DNA of 64,000 bases. Source: Mucisphaera sp965279675 (GTDB lineage Bacteria > Planctomycetota > Phycisphaerae > Phycisphaerales > Phycisphaeraceae). The stretch spans positions 2,790,001-2,854,000 of the forward strand of contig NZ_CBDIIJ010000002.1 of NCBI RefSeq assembly GCF_965279675.1. The letters are read 5' to 3'. Of the stretch, positions 16,803 to 24,511 are shown piece by piece (position 1 is the first letter of the stretch; each line of letters opens with the position of its first letter). The notes under the pieces are model-generated. The model was not told the DNA's origin and did no database searches. It saw nothing but the letters and a program-made list of their open reading frames with translations. A program made the position numbers and the translations under genes.

Positions 16803-17270
16803 TTACCGCCGTGTCACCGCGTCAGTCGGCAGAACGCCAGAATAAGAGAACTCAGCCCGCGGTAGCGGGATCCCCGTCTCCGTCATCACCACCCGCAAAT
16901 CACCAGGCGGCGTATACGTCACCTTCCCCGACGCCTTAAACGGCTGCCCCATCACCGCCCCGCCCTCAGTCGACAACGCCGCCAGCAACTCAATCGTCTG
17001 CACACCCGAAGCCGGCAGGCTCGCCGCCGGCAGGTCGCGATCCGAAAAACTCGCCCCCCCTTCCACCGACACCGTGAAATCCACCCACCCCAGCTGAACC
17101 GGCTCGTCCCAAGGATTCTCCATCGCCAGCACCACCAGCACCGACGCCCCCTCCGAACTCGATTCCAGCACCTCCACCCGCGAAACCTCAAGCTCCGGCC
17201 GTGGGGCCAGACACCCGACGCTCACCGCCGCCAGACCAACCAAAACCAACGCTCGCAGGGCCTTCATCAT
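16803..17270 (-). CDS. LEA14-like (WHy domain) lipoprotein
   Basis: A 155-residue lipoprotein. The signal peptide ends in the lipobox VSVGC (Cys about residue 20). The rest is a single WHy/LEA-type-2 beta sandwich: LEVSRVEVLESSSEGASVLV, NPWDEPVQLGWVDFTVSVEG, LPASGVQTIELLAALS, FKASGKVTY. Related bacterial proteins are linked to stress tolerance, but no reaction is known. ATG 17270 or 17267 are equivalent starts. It lies between cstA and nadB in a same-strand run with tight spacing. Confidence 0.82.
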   Translation of the reverse strand: MMKALRALVLVGLAAVSVGCLAPRPELEVSRVEVLESSSEGASVLVVLAMENPWDEPVQLGWVDFTVSVEGGASFSDRDLPAASLPASGVQTIELLAALSTEGGAVMGQPFKASGKVTYTPPGDLRVVMTETGIPLPRAEFSYSGVLPTDAVTRR

Positions 17271-17328
17271 CACCAAAGTCTAGGGCCAGACCTCCCCCGA
17301 CACCAACCCGCTCCCGACTCAGCTCCGA

Positions 17329-19170
17329 CTACCACGCCAGCCGCCGCAGTCCCGACCCCGGCTCCACCTTCCGCCACACCACCACCGCCTCCGCAATCAT
17401 CCAGACCTCAATAACCAGCGTCACCACCGCCACCCCAATCAGCAGCCAGTTCGGATGCTCACTCCCCCACCACCCCACCAACTGGGTAATCAACGCCCAG
17501 GCCGGAATCACCAGCATGAACACCATCGGGGCCACCAGAAACCAAACCGGCTTCGCCTGCCGACGCAGATAAAAAGCAATCACCAGAAATGCCAACCCAC
17601 CCAGCAGCTGATTCGTCGCCCCGAACATCGGCCATAAAATCAGCCCCCCCTGACCCGCCGTCGCCCAGCCCCACTCCCTGCCCGGTGCCGGCATCGCTGC
17701 CATCCCCGTCGCGATCACCACCGCCACCGCCGTCGCCACCCACCGACTCCGAAACACCGAAACCACCCCAGTGACCACACCATGCGACGCACCCGTACGC
17801 ACCCCGCGCTCCGCCACCGTTCCCGCCAACTCCTGAATCACATAACGCTGCAACCGACAAGCCGTGTCCAGCGTCGTCCCCGCAAACGACGCCACCAGCA
17901 CCCCCATCAGCGCCACCGCAATCCCTCCCGGCACCCCGATCGCCTTCAGCAGATTCGCCGACCCATCCACAAACCCGCCCACCTTTCGCGCCAGCGAGTC
18001 CGCCGACGCCCACGAGTCATACCGACTCGCCCACGCCTCCGCCCCCAGCAGAACCCCGCCCTGGCTCCCAGCCACCCCCAAACCCAAACCCGCCACACAC
18101 GCCAGAATCACCACCGTTGCCAGAAAACCCTCCGTCAGCATCCCGCCAAATCCCACACACCGCGCCGCAGGCTCCGACATCAACTGCTTCGACGTCGTCC
18201 CCGAACTCACCAAGCAGTGAAACCCGCTGATCGCCCCGCACGCAATCGTGATAAACAAAAACGGCAGCATCGCCGGCGCACCCTCAGGCGACCACTCCCA
18301 CGCCGGCGCCGCAATCTCCAGAGGCGGGCGCACCCCCTGCACCGGTGCCCCACCAATAAACGCAGCCACCACCAGCCCCAACACCACCATCCCCAACGCC
18401 GTAATCAACTGCAGGCTGTTGATGTAATCCCTCGGCTGCAACAACAAACCCACCGGCAGAATCGATGCCACCGCGCTGTACAACAACAACGCAATCACCC
18501 ACCACATCACATCCCGGCTCGCCAGATACCCGTTAAACCCCGCCAGCACCCCGCTGTCCCCGTAGACAACCGACAGATACATCAGCCCCAGCACCAGCAC
18601 CGACGGCACCAGCAGCTTCCGCCCTCCCCGACGCATCCACAAGCCAATCATCACCGCCAACGGAATCTGCAACAGACAAGGCGTGATCGCCGCCGGATAC
18701 GTCTTGAACACCGCCGCAATCACCAACCCAAAAATCGCCAGCACGATCGTCAGCGCCAGAAACAACACCCCCAGAAACAACAACCGCACCCGCGGCACAA
18801 TCACACGACCCGCCACCTCACCCACCGTCTGCCCGCGATTCCGTAGCGATACCACCAGCGACCCAAAATCATGAACCGCCCCAATAAAGATCGAACCCAT
18901 CAACACCCACGCCAACGCCGGCACCCAGCCCCACATCACCGCGATCGCCGGCCCCACGATCGGTCCCGTCCCCGCGATCGACGTGAAATGATGACCGAAC
19001 ACCACCACCGTCGGCGTCGGCACAAAATCCACCCCGTCCCGCAAACGCTTCGAAGGACACACCGCCCCCGGATCCAAACCAAACACCCGACGCCCGAGCC
19101 AACGCCCATACGTCCAGTAAGCCAGAATCAGAAGAAGCCCCGAACCCAGGGCGATCGCGAGAGGTCCCAT
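17329..19170 (-). CDS. cstA: Carbon starvation protein CstA-type transporter
   Basis: Polytopic inner-membrane protein of the CstA family, implicated in uptake of peptides or pyruvate. It is 613 residues long with many hydrophobic segments. The family motif DGVDFVPTPTVVVFGHHFTS lies near residues 50-70. Other conserved pieces are IAGTGPIVGPAIAVMWGW, FHCLVSSGTTSKQL and MFGATNQLLGGLAF. ATG 19170 is chosen because it starts directly at the first TM helix (MGPLAIALGSGLLLILAYW); a slightly upstream start would add six residues. It is downstream of plsC on the same strand with a 45 bp gap. Confidence 0.93.
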   Translation of the reverse strand: MGPLAIALGSGLLLILAYWTYGRWLGRRVFGLDPGAVCPSKRLRDGVDFVPTPTVVVFGHHFTSIAGTGPIVGPAIAVMWGWVPALAWVLMGSIFIGAVHDFGSLVVSLRNRGQTVGEVAGRVIVPRVRLLFLGVLFLALTIVLAIFGLVIAAVFKTYPAAITPCLLQIPLAVMIGLWMRRGGRKLLVPSVLVLGLMYLSVVYGDSGVLAGFNGYLASRDVMWWVIALLLYSAVASILPVGLLLQPRDYINSLQLITALGMVVLGLVVAAFIGGAPVQGVRPPLEIAAPAWEWSPEGAPAMLPFLFITIACGAISGFHCLVSSGTTSKQLMSEPAARCVGFGGMLTEGFLATVVILACVAGLGLGVAGSQGGVLLGAEAWASRYDSWASADSLARKVGGFVDGSANLLKAIGVPGGIAVALMGVLVASFAGTTLDTACRLQRYVIQELAGTVAERGVRTGASHGVVTGVVSVFRSRWVATAVAVVIATGMAAMPAPGREWGWATAGQGGLILWPMFGATNQLLGGLAFLVIAFYLRRQAKPVWFLVAPMVFMLVIPAWALITQLVGWWGSEHPNWLLIGVAVVTLVIEVWMIAEAVVVWRKVEPGSGLRRLAW

Positions 19171-19215
19171 GACCCGCAAGCATAACAACCCCTCGGAATC
19201 GTCAGTAAGACAACA

Positions 19216-19905
19216 TCAGACCCGCCACCGCTCAAACCGCTCCCGCATCTCCGCCTGCTCGGCCACCACGCGCTCCCTCAAAAAACCCAGCGCCCCCTCC
19301 GCCCCCATCGGAATCAGCCGCTCCGCCGCAATCGGCTCACCCAGGCTCACACCAATCTGCCCCTTCAGCTTCGGCAGACCCCGCCCCTTCGGCCACACAT
19401 CAAACGGTCCCTCCACCGCCACCGGCACCACCACCGGCTTCGCGCGCTTGATCAGAAGCATCAGCCCAGGCGAAAACTCAGCCACCTCCCCATCCTCACT
19501 CCGCGTCCCCTCCGGATACACCAGCAGCGCCTGACCCTCACCCAACTTCTGAATAAAGCCCCGCATCGCCGCCATATCCCCCATGCCCCCCTCCACCCGA
19601 CGAACCGGCATCGAATTCACCGAGTTCAGCAAAAACGCCAGCCATCCCTTCGCCCACAGAGAATCCCTCGCCATCGAATAAAACTGCCGCCGATGACAAG
19701 CCGCCGCCAGCAACATCGGATCCATGTACGACTGATGATTGCCCACCAGCAGCACCGGCCCGCGACTTGGCAGATGACCAGAACCCCAGATACGCATCCG
19801 GTAGCAAAGCATGAACCAGCTATAAAGCGTCGTCGCACACAACGTCCACCACGCCACCCGATACCACGCACTGCCCGGCTGCCGATGCCGAAGCGCCCCC
19901 AGCAT
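19216..19905 (-). CDS. plsC: 1-acyl-sn-glycerol-3-phosphate acyltransferase
   Basis: Adds the second acyl chain in phosphatidic acid synthesis at the inner membrane. The 229-residue protein has an N-terminal hydrophobic segment (VAWWTLCATTLYSWFMLCY). The catalytic HX4D motif is in VGNHQSYMDP. The second block is NSMPVRR and the third is the phosphate-binding VYPEGTRSEDG. Its ATG overlaps the cmk stop by one base (TGATG at 19907-19903), so the two are translationally coupled. The cmk-plsC order is common in bacteria. Confidence 0.94.
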   Translation of the reverse strand: MLGALRHRQPGSAWYRVAWWTLCATTLYSWFMLCYRMRIWGSGHLPSRGPVLLVGNHQSYMDPMLLAAACHRRQFYSMARDSLWAKGWLAFLLNSVNSMPVRRVEGGMGDMAAMRGFIQKLGEGQALLVYPEGTRSEDGEVAEFSPGLMLLIKRAKPVVVPVAVEGPFDVWPKGRGLPKLKGQIGVSLGEPIAAERLIPMGAEGALGFLRERVVAEQAEMRERFERWRV

Positions 19906-20591
19906 CAGACCTCCACCCCCACCAGCGACCGCACCCGCTCCTCCAGCAGATCCACCACCTCATCCAATTCCATCTCCGAGGTATCAATCCGCTCCGCATC
20001 ATCTGGACAGATCAGCGGCCCATCCTGACGCGTCGCATCCTTCCGATCCCGCAGAATGATCGCCTCCCGAATCTGCTCCAGATCCACAGGCTTCCCCGCC
20101 GCCCGAAGCTGATCCGCCCGCCGCTTCGCCCGGATCGAAGGACTCGCATCCAGATAAAACTTCGCATCCGCATCCGGAAACACCACCGACCCCTGATCCC
20201 GACCCTCCGTCACCAACCGAGGATGAGCCTCAGCGATCCGTCGCTGCGCCTCCACCATCACCTTCCGTACCGCCGTCATCGACGACACGTCCGACACCCA
20301 CGACGTCACATCCGGATCCCGCAGTCGATCCGTCAGGTCCCGCTCACCCACCAGCAACCGAGGCGGCGACGCCGTCCAGTCAAACCGCACCCCCACCGAC
20401 CGCGCCAACTCCACCACCGCATGAGGCTCCTCCCCGATATCAATCCCCCGCCCCAGAGCCTTCGCCGTCAACCCACGATACATCGCCCCCGTATCCAGCA
20501 TCTCCACGCCCAGCCGCTCCGCCAGCCGCCACGCCGCCGTCGACTTCCCCGAACCCGCCGGACCATCAAGCGTCACAATCAATCGCTTCAT
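19905..20591 (-). CDS. cmk: Cytidylate kinase
   Basis: Phosphorylates CMP/dCMP to the diphosphates. The 228-residue protein has the P-loop DGPAGSGKSTAAWRLAERL at residues 8-26, then DTGAMYRGLTAKAL and VTEGRDQGSVVFPDA. The lid contains IILRDRKDATRQDGPL. ATG 20591 is chosen because it places the P-loop at the usual distance. An upstream in-frame start would add 13 residues that are not conserved. It begins a likely operon of cmk, plsC, cstA and the genes downstream. Confidence 0.95.
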   Translation of the reverse strand: MKRLIVTLDGPAGSGKSTAAWRLAERLGVEMLDTGAMYRGLTAKALGRGIDIGEEPHAVVELARSVGVRFDWTASPPRLLVGERDLTDRLRDPDVTSWVSDVSSMTAVRKVMVEAQRRIAEAHPRLVTEGRDQGSVVFPDADAKFYLDASPSIRAKRRADQLRAAGKPVDLEQIREAIILRDRKDATRQDGPLICPDDAERIDTSEMELDEVVDLLEERVRSLVGVEV

Positions 20592-20906
20592 GCCGCAAAG
20601 TCTAACGCCCCCAAGCCCCCCCTGCCGCAACAGACGAACACATCCTCAAGCCACCCCTAACCGTCCGACAAATGAGCCCGGTCGCGACGCGACCGCGGCC
20701 ACATCCCCCGATCCGCCGGGTACCACGACCCTTCATAGTCGTGCCGACAACCAACCATCACCCCACCCCCAGAAGCCACCCTCATGGAACAACAACCAAA
20801 CCACCCTCGCACACAAAGCCCGGCCCGCAAGCCCCCGGGACAATCACCACCAAGCCACCACGAACCACACGCCTTGTAACATGCCCCAAAAACCAAGGAA
20901 TCCCTC
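20592..20906. other. 315-bp intergenic region between cmk and the M50 protease gene
   Basis: Divergent promoter region with no convincing coding frame. It holds two short hairpins: GGTCGC/GCGACC near 20681-20695, and CACGAC/GTCGTG around 20725-20745. No strong -10/-35 pair stands out. Confidence 0.5.
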
Positions 20907-21560
20907 ATGGGCCAAGGCCTCTTCTTCACCCAACTCCTCGACCCCACCACGCAGTTCTACGCGCTCAGCTGGATCCTCGTCGTCATCATCTCCATCACCA
21001 TCCACGAGCTCGCCCACGGCTTCGCCGCCGTCTACCTGGGCGACGACACCCCCATCCACCTCAACCGCCTAACCGGCAACCCCATCGTCCACATGGGGCC
21101 CTTCTCCCTCATCGCCCTCCTCATCGCCGGCATCGCCTGGGGACAGATGCCCGTCGATCACACCCGCCTCAAAGGCCGCCACGCCGGAGCCCTTGTCGCC
21201 GCCGCTGGCCCCGCCTCCAACATCCTCCTCGCCATCCTCGCCCTCACCACCCTCGGCCTCCTCCTCCGCTTCGACCTCCTCCCCCCCGAAGCCACCTGGG
21301 CCACCAACGCCAACACCTTCCTCTGGGTCGCCGGCGCCGCCAACCTCATCCTCGCCTTTTTCAACCTCCTCCCCGTCCCGCCCCTCGACGGCAGCCATAT
21401 CTTCGCCAACTACAACCGACAATTCGCTGACTTCATCACCGACCCCGCCAAGCAAGGCGTCCACATCCTCATGTTCGTCTTCGCCTTCATCACCATCCCC
21501 CTCGTCGCCCCCCAAATCATCAACCTCGCCCTTATCTATCTCAGCATCATCACCGGCTAA
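20907..21560 (+). CDS. Site-2-protease-like zinc metalloprotease (M50)
   Basis: Integral membrane metalloprotease of the S2P/M50 family, YwhC-type, 217 residues. The zinc motif HELAHG lies in the second membrane segment (ISITIHELAHGFAAVYLGDD, near residue 35). The third metal ligand is the Asp in the second conserved motif (NLLPVPPLDGSHIF, near residue 160). There is no PDZ domain or N-terminal signal. Such proteins cleave substrates within the membrane, often anti-sigma factors. An ECF sigma operon lies 3 kb away, but no direct link is shown. TM count is about five. Confidence 0.92.
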   Translation: MGQGLFFTQLLDPTTQFYALSWILVVIISITIHELAHGFAAVYLGDDTPIHLNRLTGNPIVHMGPFSLIALLIAGIAWGQMPVDHTRLKGRHAGALVAAAGPASNILLAILALTTLGLLLRFDLLPPEATWATNANTFLWVAGAANLILAFFNLLPVPPLDGSHIFANYNRQFADFITDPAKQGVHILMFVFAFITIPLVAPQIINLALIYLSIITG

Positions 21561-21623
21561 ACCAACCAACGCCCGCGATACCGAGGCGATCACGTTGCCA
21601 CCTCACCGAGACGAAGGAGATCC

Positions 21624-21651
21624 TTGCACTAAGGGACACCACCAATATAAT
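21624..21651 (+). promoter_or_regulatory. Sigma-70-type promoter of the 21698 gene
   Basis: TTGCAC (21624-21629) and a perfect TATAAT (21646-21651), 16 bp apart, lie 46 bp before ATG 21698 in an unusually AT-rich patch. Confidence 0.65.
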
Positions 21652-21697
21652 CTAAGGACATTTATGTATTAAAATAGACGCCCGAAAGGGAATCACC

Positions 21698-22852
21698 ATG
21701 CGCGCACGCCCCATACCCATCGCACTCGCCACCCTCCTCATCACCTCAGCCCCCGCCCCGGCCTTCTTCCCCAATCTCGACACCTACGGCACCGACGTCG
21801 TCACAGCACCCCCCGGCACCTACAGCATCATCACCGCCCACGACGACTCCGTACTCACCGTCACCAGCCAGACCACCGCTGACACCATGATCCGGTCATG
21901 GGACAACTCACACGTCATCATGGACGGCGCCACCATCAGAAACGGCGACGCCGGTGCCGCCCACAATTCCACCTTCACCATGAACGCTGGCACTTTCCTC
22001 AACCCCTACGGTGCAGCTGACGCCCTTGCCACCGACGACGCCACCTTCAACCTCAACGGCGGAACAGTCCCCCGAATCGAACTCAAACGACGCTCTATCT
22101 TCAACATGAACGGTGGGACAAACACAGGCGTCACCAACGCACGCGATTCGACCGAGTTCCACCTCCGAGGAGGTGACCTGCAGGACTATCTCGCCGCCTC
22201 CTTTGGCGCTGACATCTTCATCTACGCCAAAGACCTCGGCCCCAACGTCCCGAACGGTACCACCCTCTACGAACTCGGCGATCTCCCCGACTCCACCGCC
22301 TACCCCGGGTTCCGACAACTCGAACTCGACATCACCTTCCTCGATGACTCGACAACCAGTTTTTCCTTCCTCGCCTTCGATATCGATTACCCCACCTCCT
22401 CCAACATCTGGACAGGTGACCTGATCTTCATCACCGTCGGCGCAGCCCCGGGCGATCTCAACAACGATACCCTCATCGACGCCGTCGACATCGACCTCCT
22501 CACCCAGGCCATCCGCAACGCCACCACAGACACCACCTACGACCTCAACGCAGACACCCTCATCAACAACGACGACCTCACCCACCTCATCACAACCATC
22601 CTCCAGACCCGTCCAGGCGACGCCAATCTCGATCAGGCCGTCGACCTCATCGATCTCTCAGCCCTCGCCGCCAACTTCAACACCACCGCCGGCTGGGCCC
22701 AGGGCAACTTCAACACCGACACCACCGTCGACCTCATCGACCTCTCCCTCCTCGCCTCCAACTTCGGCAGCACACCCCCTACGCCCACACCAACCTCACT
22801 CACCATCCTCGCACTCGCCTGCCTCCAACTCACCCAGCGACCCATTGAATAA
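21698..22852 (+). CDS. Secreted protein with dockerin-like repeats and a degenerate C-terminal anchor
   Basis: A 384-residue exported protein. The signal peptide (MRARPIPIALATLLITSAPA) is followed by a beta-rich repeat domain with Asn/Gly turns (FNLNGGTVPR, FNMNGGTNTG), suggesting a beta-helix of about 150 residues. Two blocks of EF-hand-like Ca2+ loops follow: PGDLNNDTLIDAVDIDLL with YDLNADTLINNDDL, then PGDANLDQAVDLIDLSALA with GNFNTDTTVDLIDLSLLASN. The C-terminus is hydrophobic (SLTILALACLQLTQRP) but lacks the PEP motif, so exosortase processing is uncertain. It has its own promoter (21624-21651) and ends at a terminator shared with the convergent gene. Confidence 0.85.
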   Translation: MRARPIPIALATLLITSAPAPAFFPNLDTYGTDVVTAPPGTYSIITAHDDSVLTVTSQTTADTMIRSWDNSHVIMDGATIRNGDAGAAHNSTFTMNAGTFLNPYGAADALATDDATFNLNGGTVPRIELKRRSIFNMNGGTNTGVTNARDSTEFHLRGGDLQDYLAASFGADIFIYAKDLGPNVPNGTTLYELGDLPDSTAYPGFRQLELDITFLDDSTTSFSFLAFDIDYPTSSNIWTGDLIFITVGAAPGDLNNDTLIDAVDIDLLTQAIRNATTDTTYDLNADTLINNDDLTHLITTILQTRPGDANLDQAVDLIDLSALAANFNTTAGWAQGNFNTDTTVDLIDLSLLASNFGSTPPTPTPTSLTILALACLQLTQRPIE

Positions 22853-22879
22853 AAAACCCACCGGCACATAGCCGGTGGG
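22851..22879 (-). terminator. Terminator between convergent genes
   Basis: A stem of nine pairs, CCCACCGGC/GCCGGTGGG (22857-22865 with 22871-22879), with an A-run at 22851-22856 that is a T-run for the minus strand. It mainly serves the gene ending at 22906. A similar stem-loop serves ppdK. Confidence 0.85.
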
Positions 22880-22905
22880 CTCAACCAATCAAAGCAGCCA
22901 GTAGA

Positions 22906-23436
22906 TCAATCCTGCGTCGTGATCAACGCCTCCAGCATCGCTAGCCCCTTCTCACGCTGACCCGTCTCGCCATACAACTCCGACAACTCCAGCCGAATCG
23001 CGCGACGAATCGTCGGATGGTCCGTCTCGGGCATCACCCGCTCAAAAAACGCAATCCGCTCCCGAGGTTCTTCGATGTAATCCTCCACACCCATCACAGC
23101 CGCCACCCCAGCGACACCCTCATCCTCAGCGATGTCCGCCACCTCATGCACCAGCCCAAGCAGCCGGCTGAACAACTCGATCTCTTCAAAAAACGCCTCT
23201 TCCTCATCCTCGTAGTCATACGACTCGCGCTCCTCGATCAGCTCCTGCAAACGCTGCGCCCGCTCAATCGTCTCCAGCAACTCCGCCATCTCACGATCAC
23301 GATGACCAGCCTGCGCCAGCTGAACCGTCGCCCGATCCGTCTCAGGCAGAGCGCGTGCCGAGCCCATCATGAACGGACTCAACCCCAGCGCCCCCGCCAG
23401 ACCCAGCGCCACCATCAGATTCTTCCGTGTGCTCAT
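22906..23436 (-). CDS. Hypothetical exported protein, third gene of the ECF sigma operon
   Basis: A 176-residue protein with an N-terminal signal sequence (MSTRKNLMVALGLAGALGLS) and a mature part that is mostly helical and very acidic (YDYEDEEEAFFEEIELFSRL). A C-terminal half resembles TPR-like helices (HPTIRRAIRLELSELYGETG). I recognise no family. ATG 23436 has a strong ribosome-binding site (AAGGAGATACAAG). The 5' end overlaps the preceding gene by about 95 bp in another frame. Position suggests it is produced with the sigma factor, perhaps as a periplasmic regulator or target. That is inference. Confidence 0.72.
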   Translation of the reverse strand: MSTRKNLMVALGLAGALGLSPFMMGSARALPETDRATVQLAQAGHRDREMAELLETIERAQRLQELIEERESYDYEDEEEAFFEEIELFSRLLGLVHEVADIAEDEGVAGVAAVMGVEDYIEEPRERIAFFERVMPETDHPTIRRAIRLELSELYGETGQREKGLAMLEALITTQD

Positions 23437-23851
23437 CTTGTATCTCCTTAGGTTTCGACAAACGTGGAACCGAAAACAATCCGGACGCCCCACGACGAGG
23501 AACGCCCCAGGCCACCGACCGCCTCAACTCGGGTACCTCAAACCGAGGCCGCCGGACAACGCTAACGTCAATCCCGCCCAGCGCATCAACCACCGACGGC
23601 AACGCCGCCGCACCCGCACCATCCCCCTGTTCCACCCCCGCAACTTGTCGATCCTCAACCGGCGCTTCCCCCTCAAGAACCACCAGCAGCACCCCACCAC
23701 AAACAACAAGTAACGCCGCGATCGCCGCACGCCGCGCCCACCCAATCCGCCCAACCACCGCCGGCCGTTCCCGCCCCTGAACATCCGCCCATAAATCCCC
23801 CCCGTATGCAGCCGCCCCATAAACACGCCTGGCATCCCGTTGGATCTTCAT
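23342..23851 (-). CDS. Single-pass membrane protein, probable anti-sigma factor
   Basis: A 169-residue protein starting at ATG 23851, which overlaps the ECF sigma stop as ATGA (23851-23848). This arrangement is typical of anti-sigma factors. A short cytoplasmic N-terminus (MKIQRDARRVYGAAAYGGDL) is followed by one membrane helix (AAIAALLVVCGGVLLVVL) and an extracytoplasmic region rich in Pro/Arg. No HxxxCxxC zinc anti-sigma motif is visible, so the assignment rests on context and topology. The frame continues about 95 bp into the next gene. The Gly/Ser-rich tail made there may be an accident of overlap. Confidence 0.62.
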   Translation of the reverse strand: MKIQRDARRVYGAAAYGGDLWADVQGRERPAVVGRIGWARRAAIAALLVVCGGVLLVVLEGEAPVEDRQVAGVEQGDGAGAAALPSVVDALGGIDVSVVRRPRFEVPELRRSVAWGVPRRGASGLFSVPRLSKPKEIQDEHTEESDGGAGSGGGAGVESVHDGLGTRSA

Positions 23852-24384
23852 CGCTGCCCCCAATCTCGACGCGCCGCCGCAATCGCCTGATGAACCAGCG
23901 CCTTCACCGTCCCAACGCTGCACCCCATCGCCACCGCCGTCTCCGCCACACTCAGCGACTCGAAATACCGAAGCGACACCGCCTCCCGCTGCCGCTCCGA
24001 CAACCCCTTCAAAACCCGCCGCAGCTGCGCCACCTCCTCAGCCCGCTCCAGCGCCGATGGCTCCGAAGCCTCCCCCGCCCGATCCACCAGAGGCACCCAC
24101 CGCCAACGCCGCCGCTTCCGCGACATCTCACGACACACATTCAACGCAATCCCAAGCGACCAGGTCCGCACCGACGACCGCCCCCCAAACCCCTCCAGCC
24201 CCTCAATCACCCGCAAGGCCGTCTCCTGAGTCGCATCCATCGCCAAATCCTCCTGACACAGCACCGACAACGTAAACCGGTACCAAACATCCTGATACCG
24301 CTTCACAACGGCCTCAGCGTCGAGCCTCTCAAGGCCAGCATCCGAGCTCGGGTTGTCCGGTCCAACCGGGCTTCCTTGTCGCAT
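23848..24384 (-). CDS. ECF-family RNA polymerase sigma factor
   Basis: A 178-residue sigma factor with regions 2 and 4 only. Region 2: AVVKRYQDVWYRFTLSVLCQ, then EDLAMDATQETALRVIEGLE and RTWSLGIALNVCREMSRKRR. Region 4 has the helix-turn-helix LSERQREAVSLRYFESLSVA ETAVAMGCSVGTVKALVHQA. It heads a three-gene operon with its probable anti-sigma factor (ATGA overlap) and an exported acidic protein. Target promoters are unknown. No autoregulatory promoter could be identified with confidence in the gap to the ppdK terminator. Confidence 0.9.
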   Translation of the reverse strand: MRQGSPVGPDNPSSDAGLERLDAEAVVKRYQDVWYRFTLSVLCQEDLAMDATQETALRVIEGLEGFGGRSSVRTWSLGIALNVCREMSRKRRRWRWVPLVDRAGEASEPSALERAEEVAQLRRVLKGLSERQREAVSLRYFESLSVAETAVAMGCSVGTVKALVHQAIAAARRDWGQR

Positions 24385-24451
24385 ACCTAGCCTCGCTGCC
24401 TGTCCGTCCCAAATAAGTGTCCCAAGCCCCTCAAAGGTTTAGCCGAAGCCA

Positions 24452-24482
24452 CAAAAAAAACCCACCGGCCAAAACCGGTGGG
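24452..24482 (-). terminator. Terminator of ppdK
   Basis: An 8-bp stem (CCCACCGG 24461-24468 with CCGGTGGG 24475-24482) lies 29 bp past the ppdK stop. The A-run at 24452-24460 acts as the T-run on the minus strand. Confidence 0.87.
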
Positions 24483-24511
24483 CTTCACAATGCAATCAAC
24501 TAGTGTCCGAC

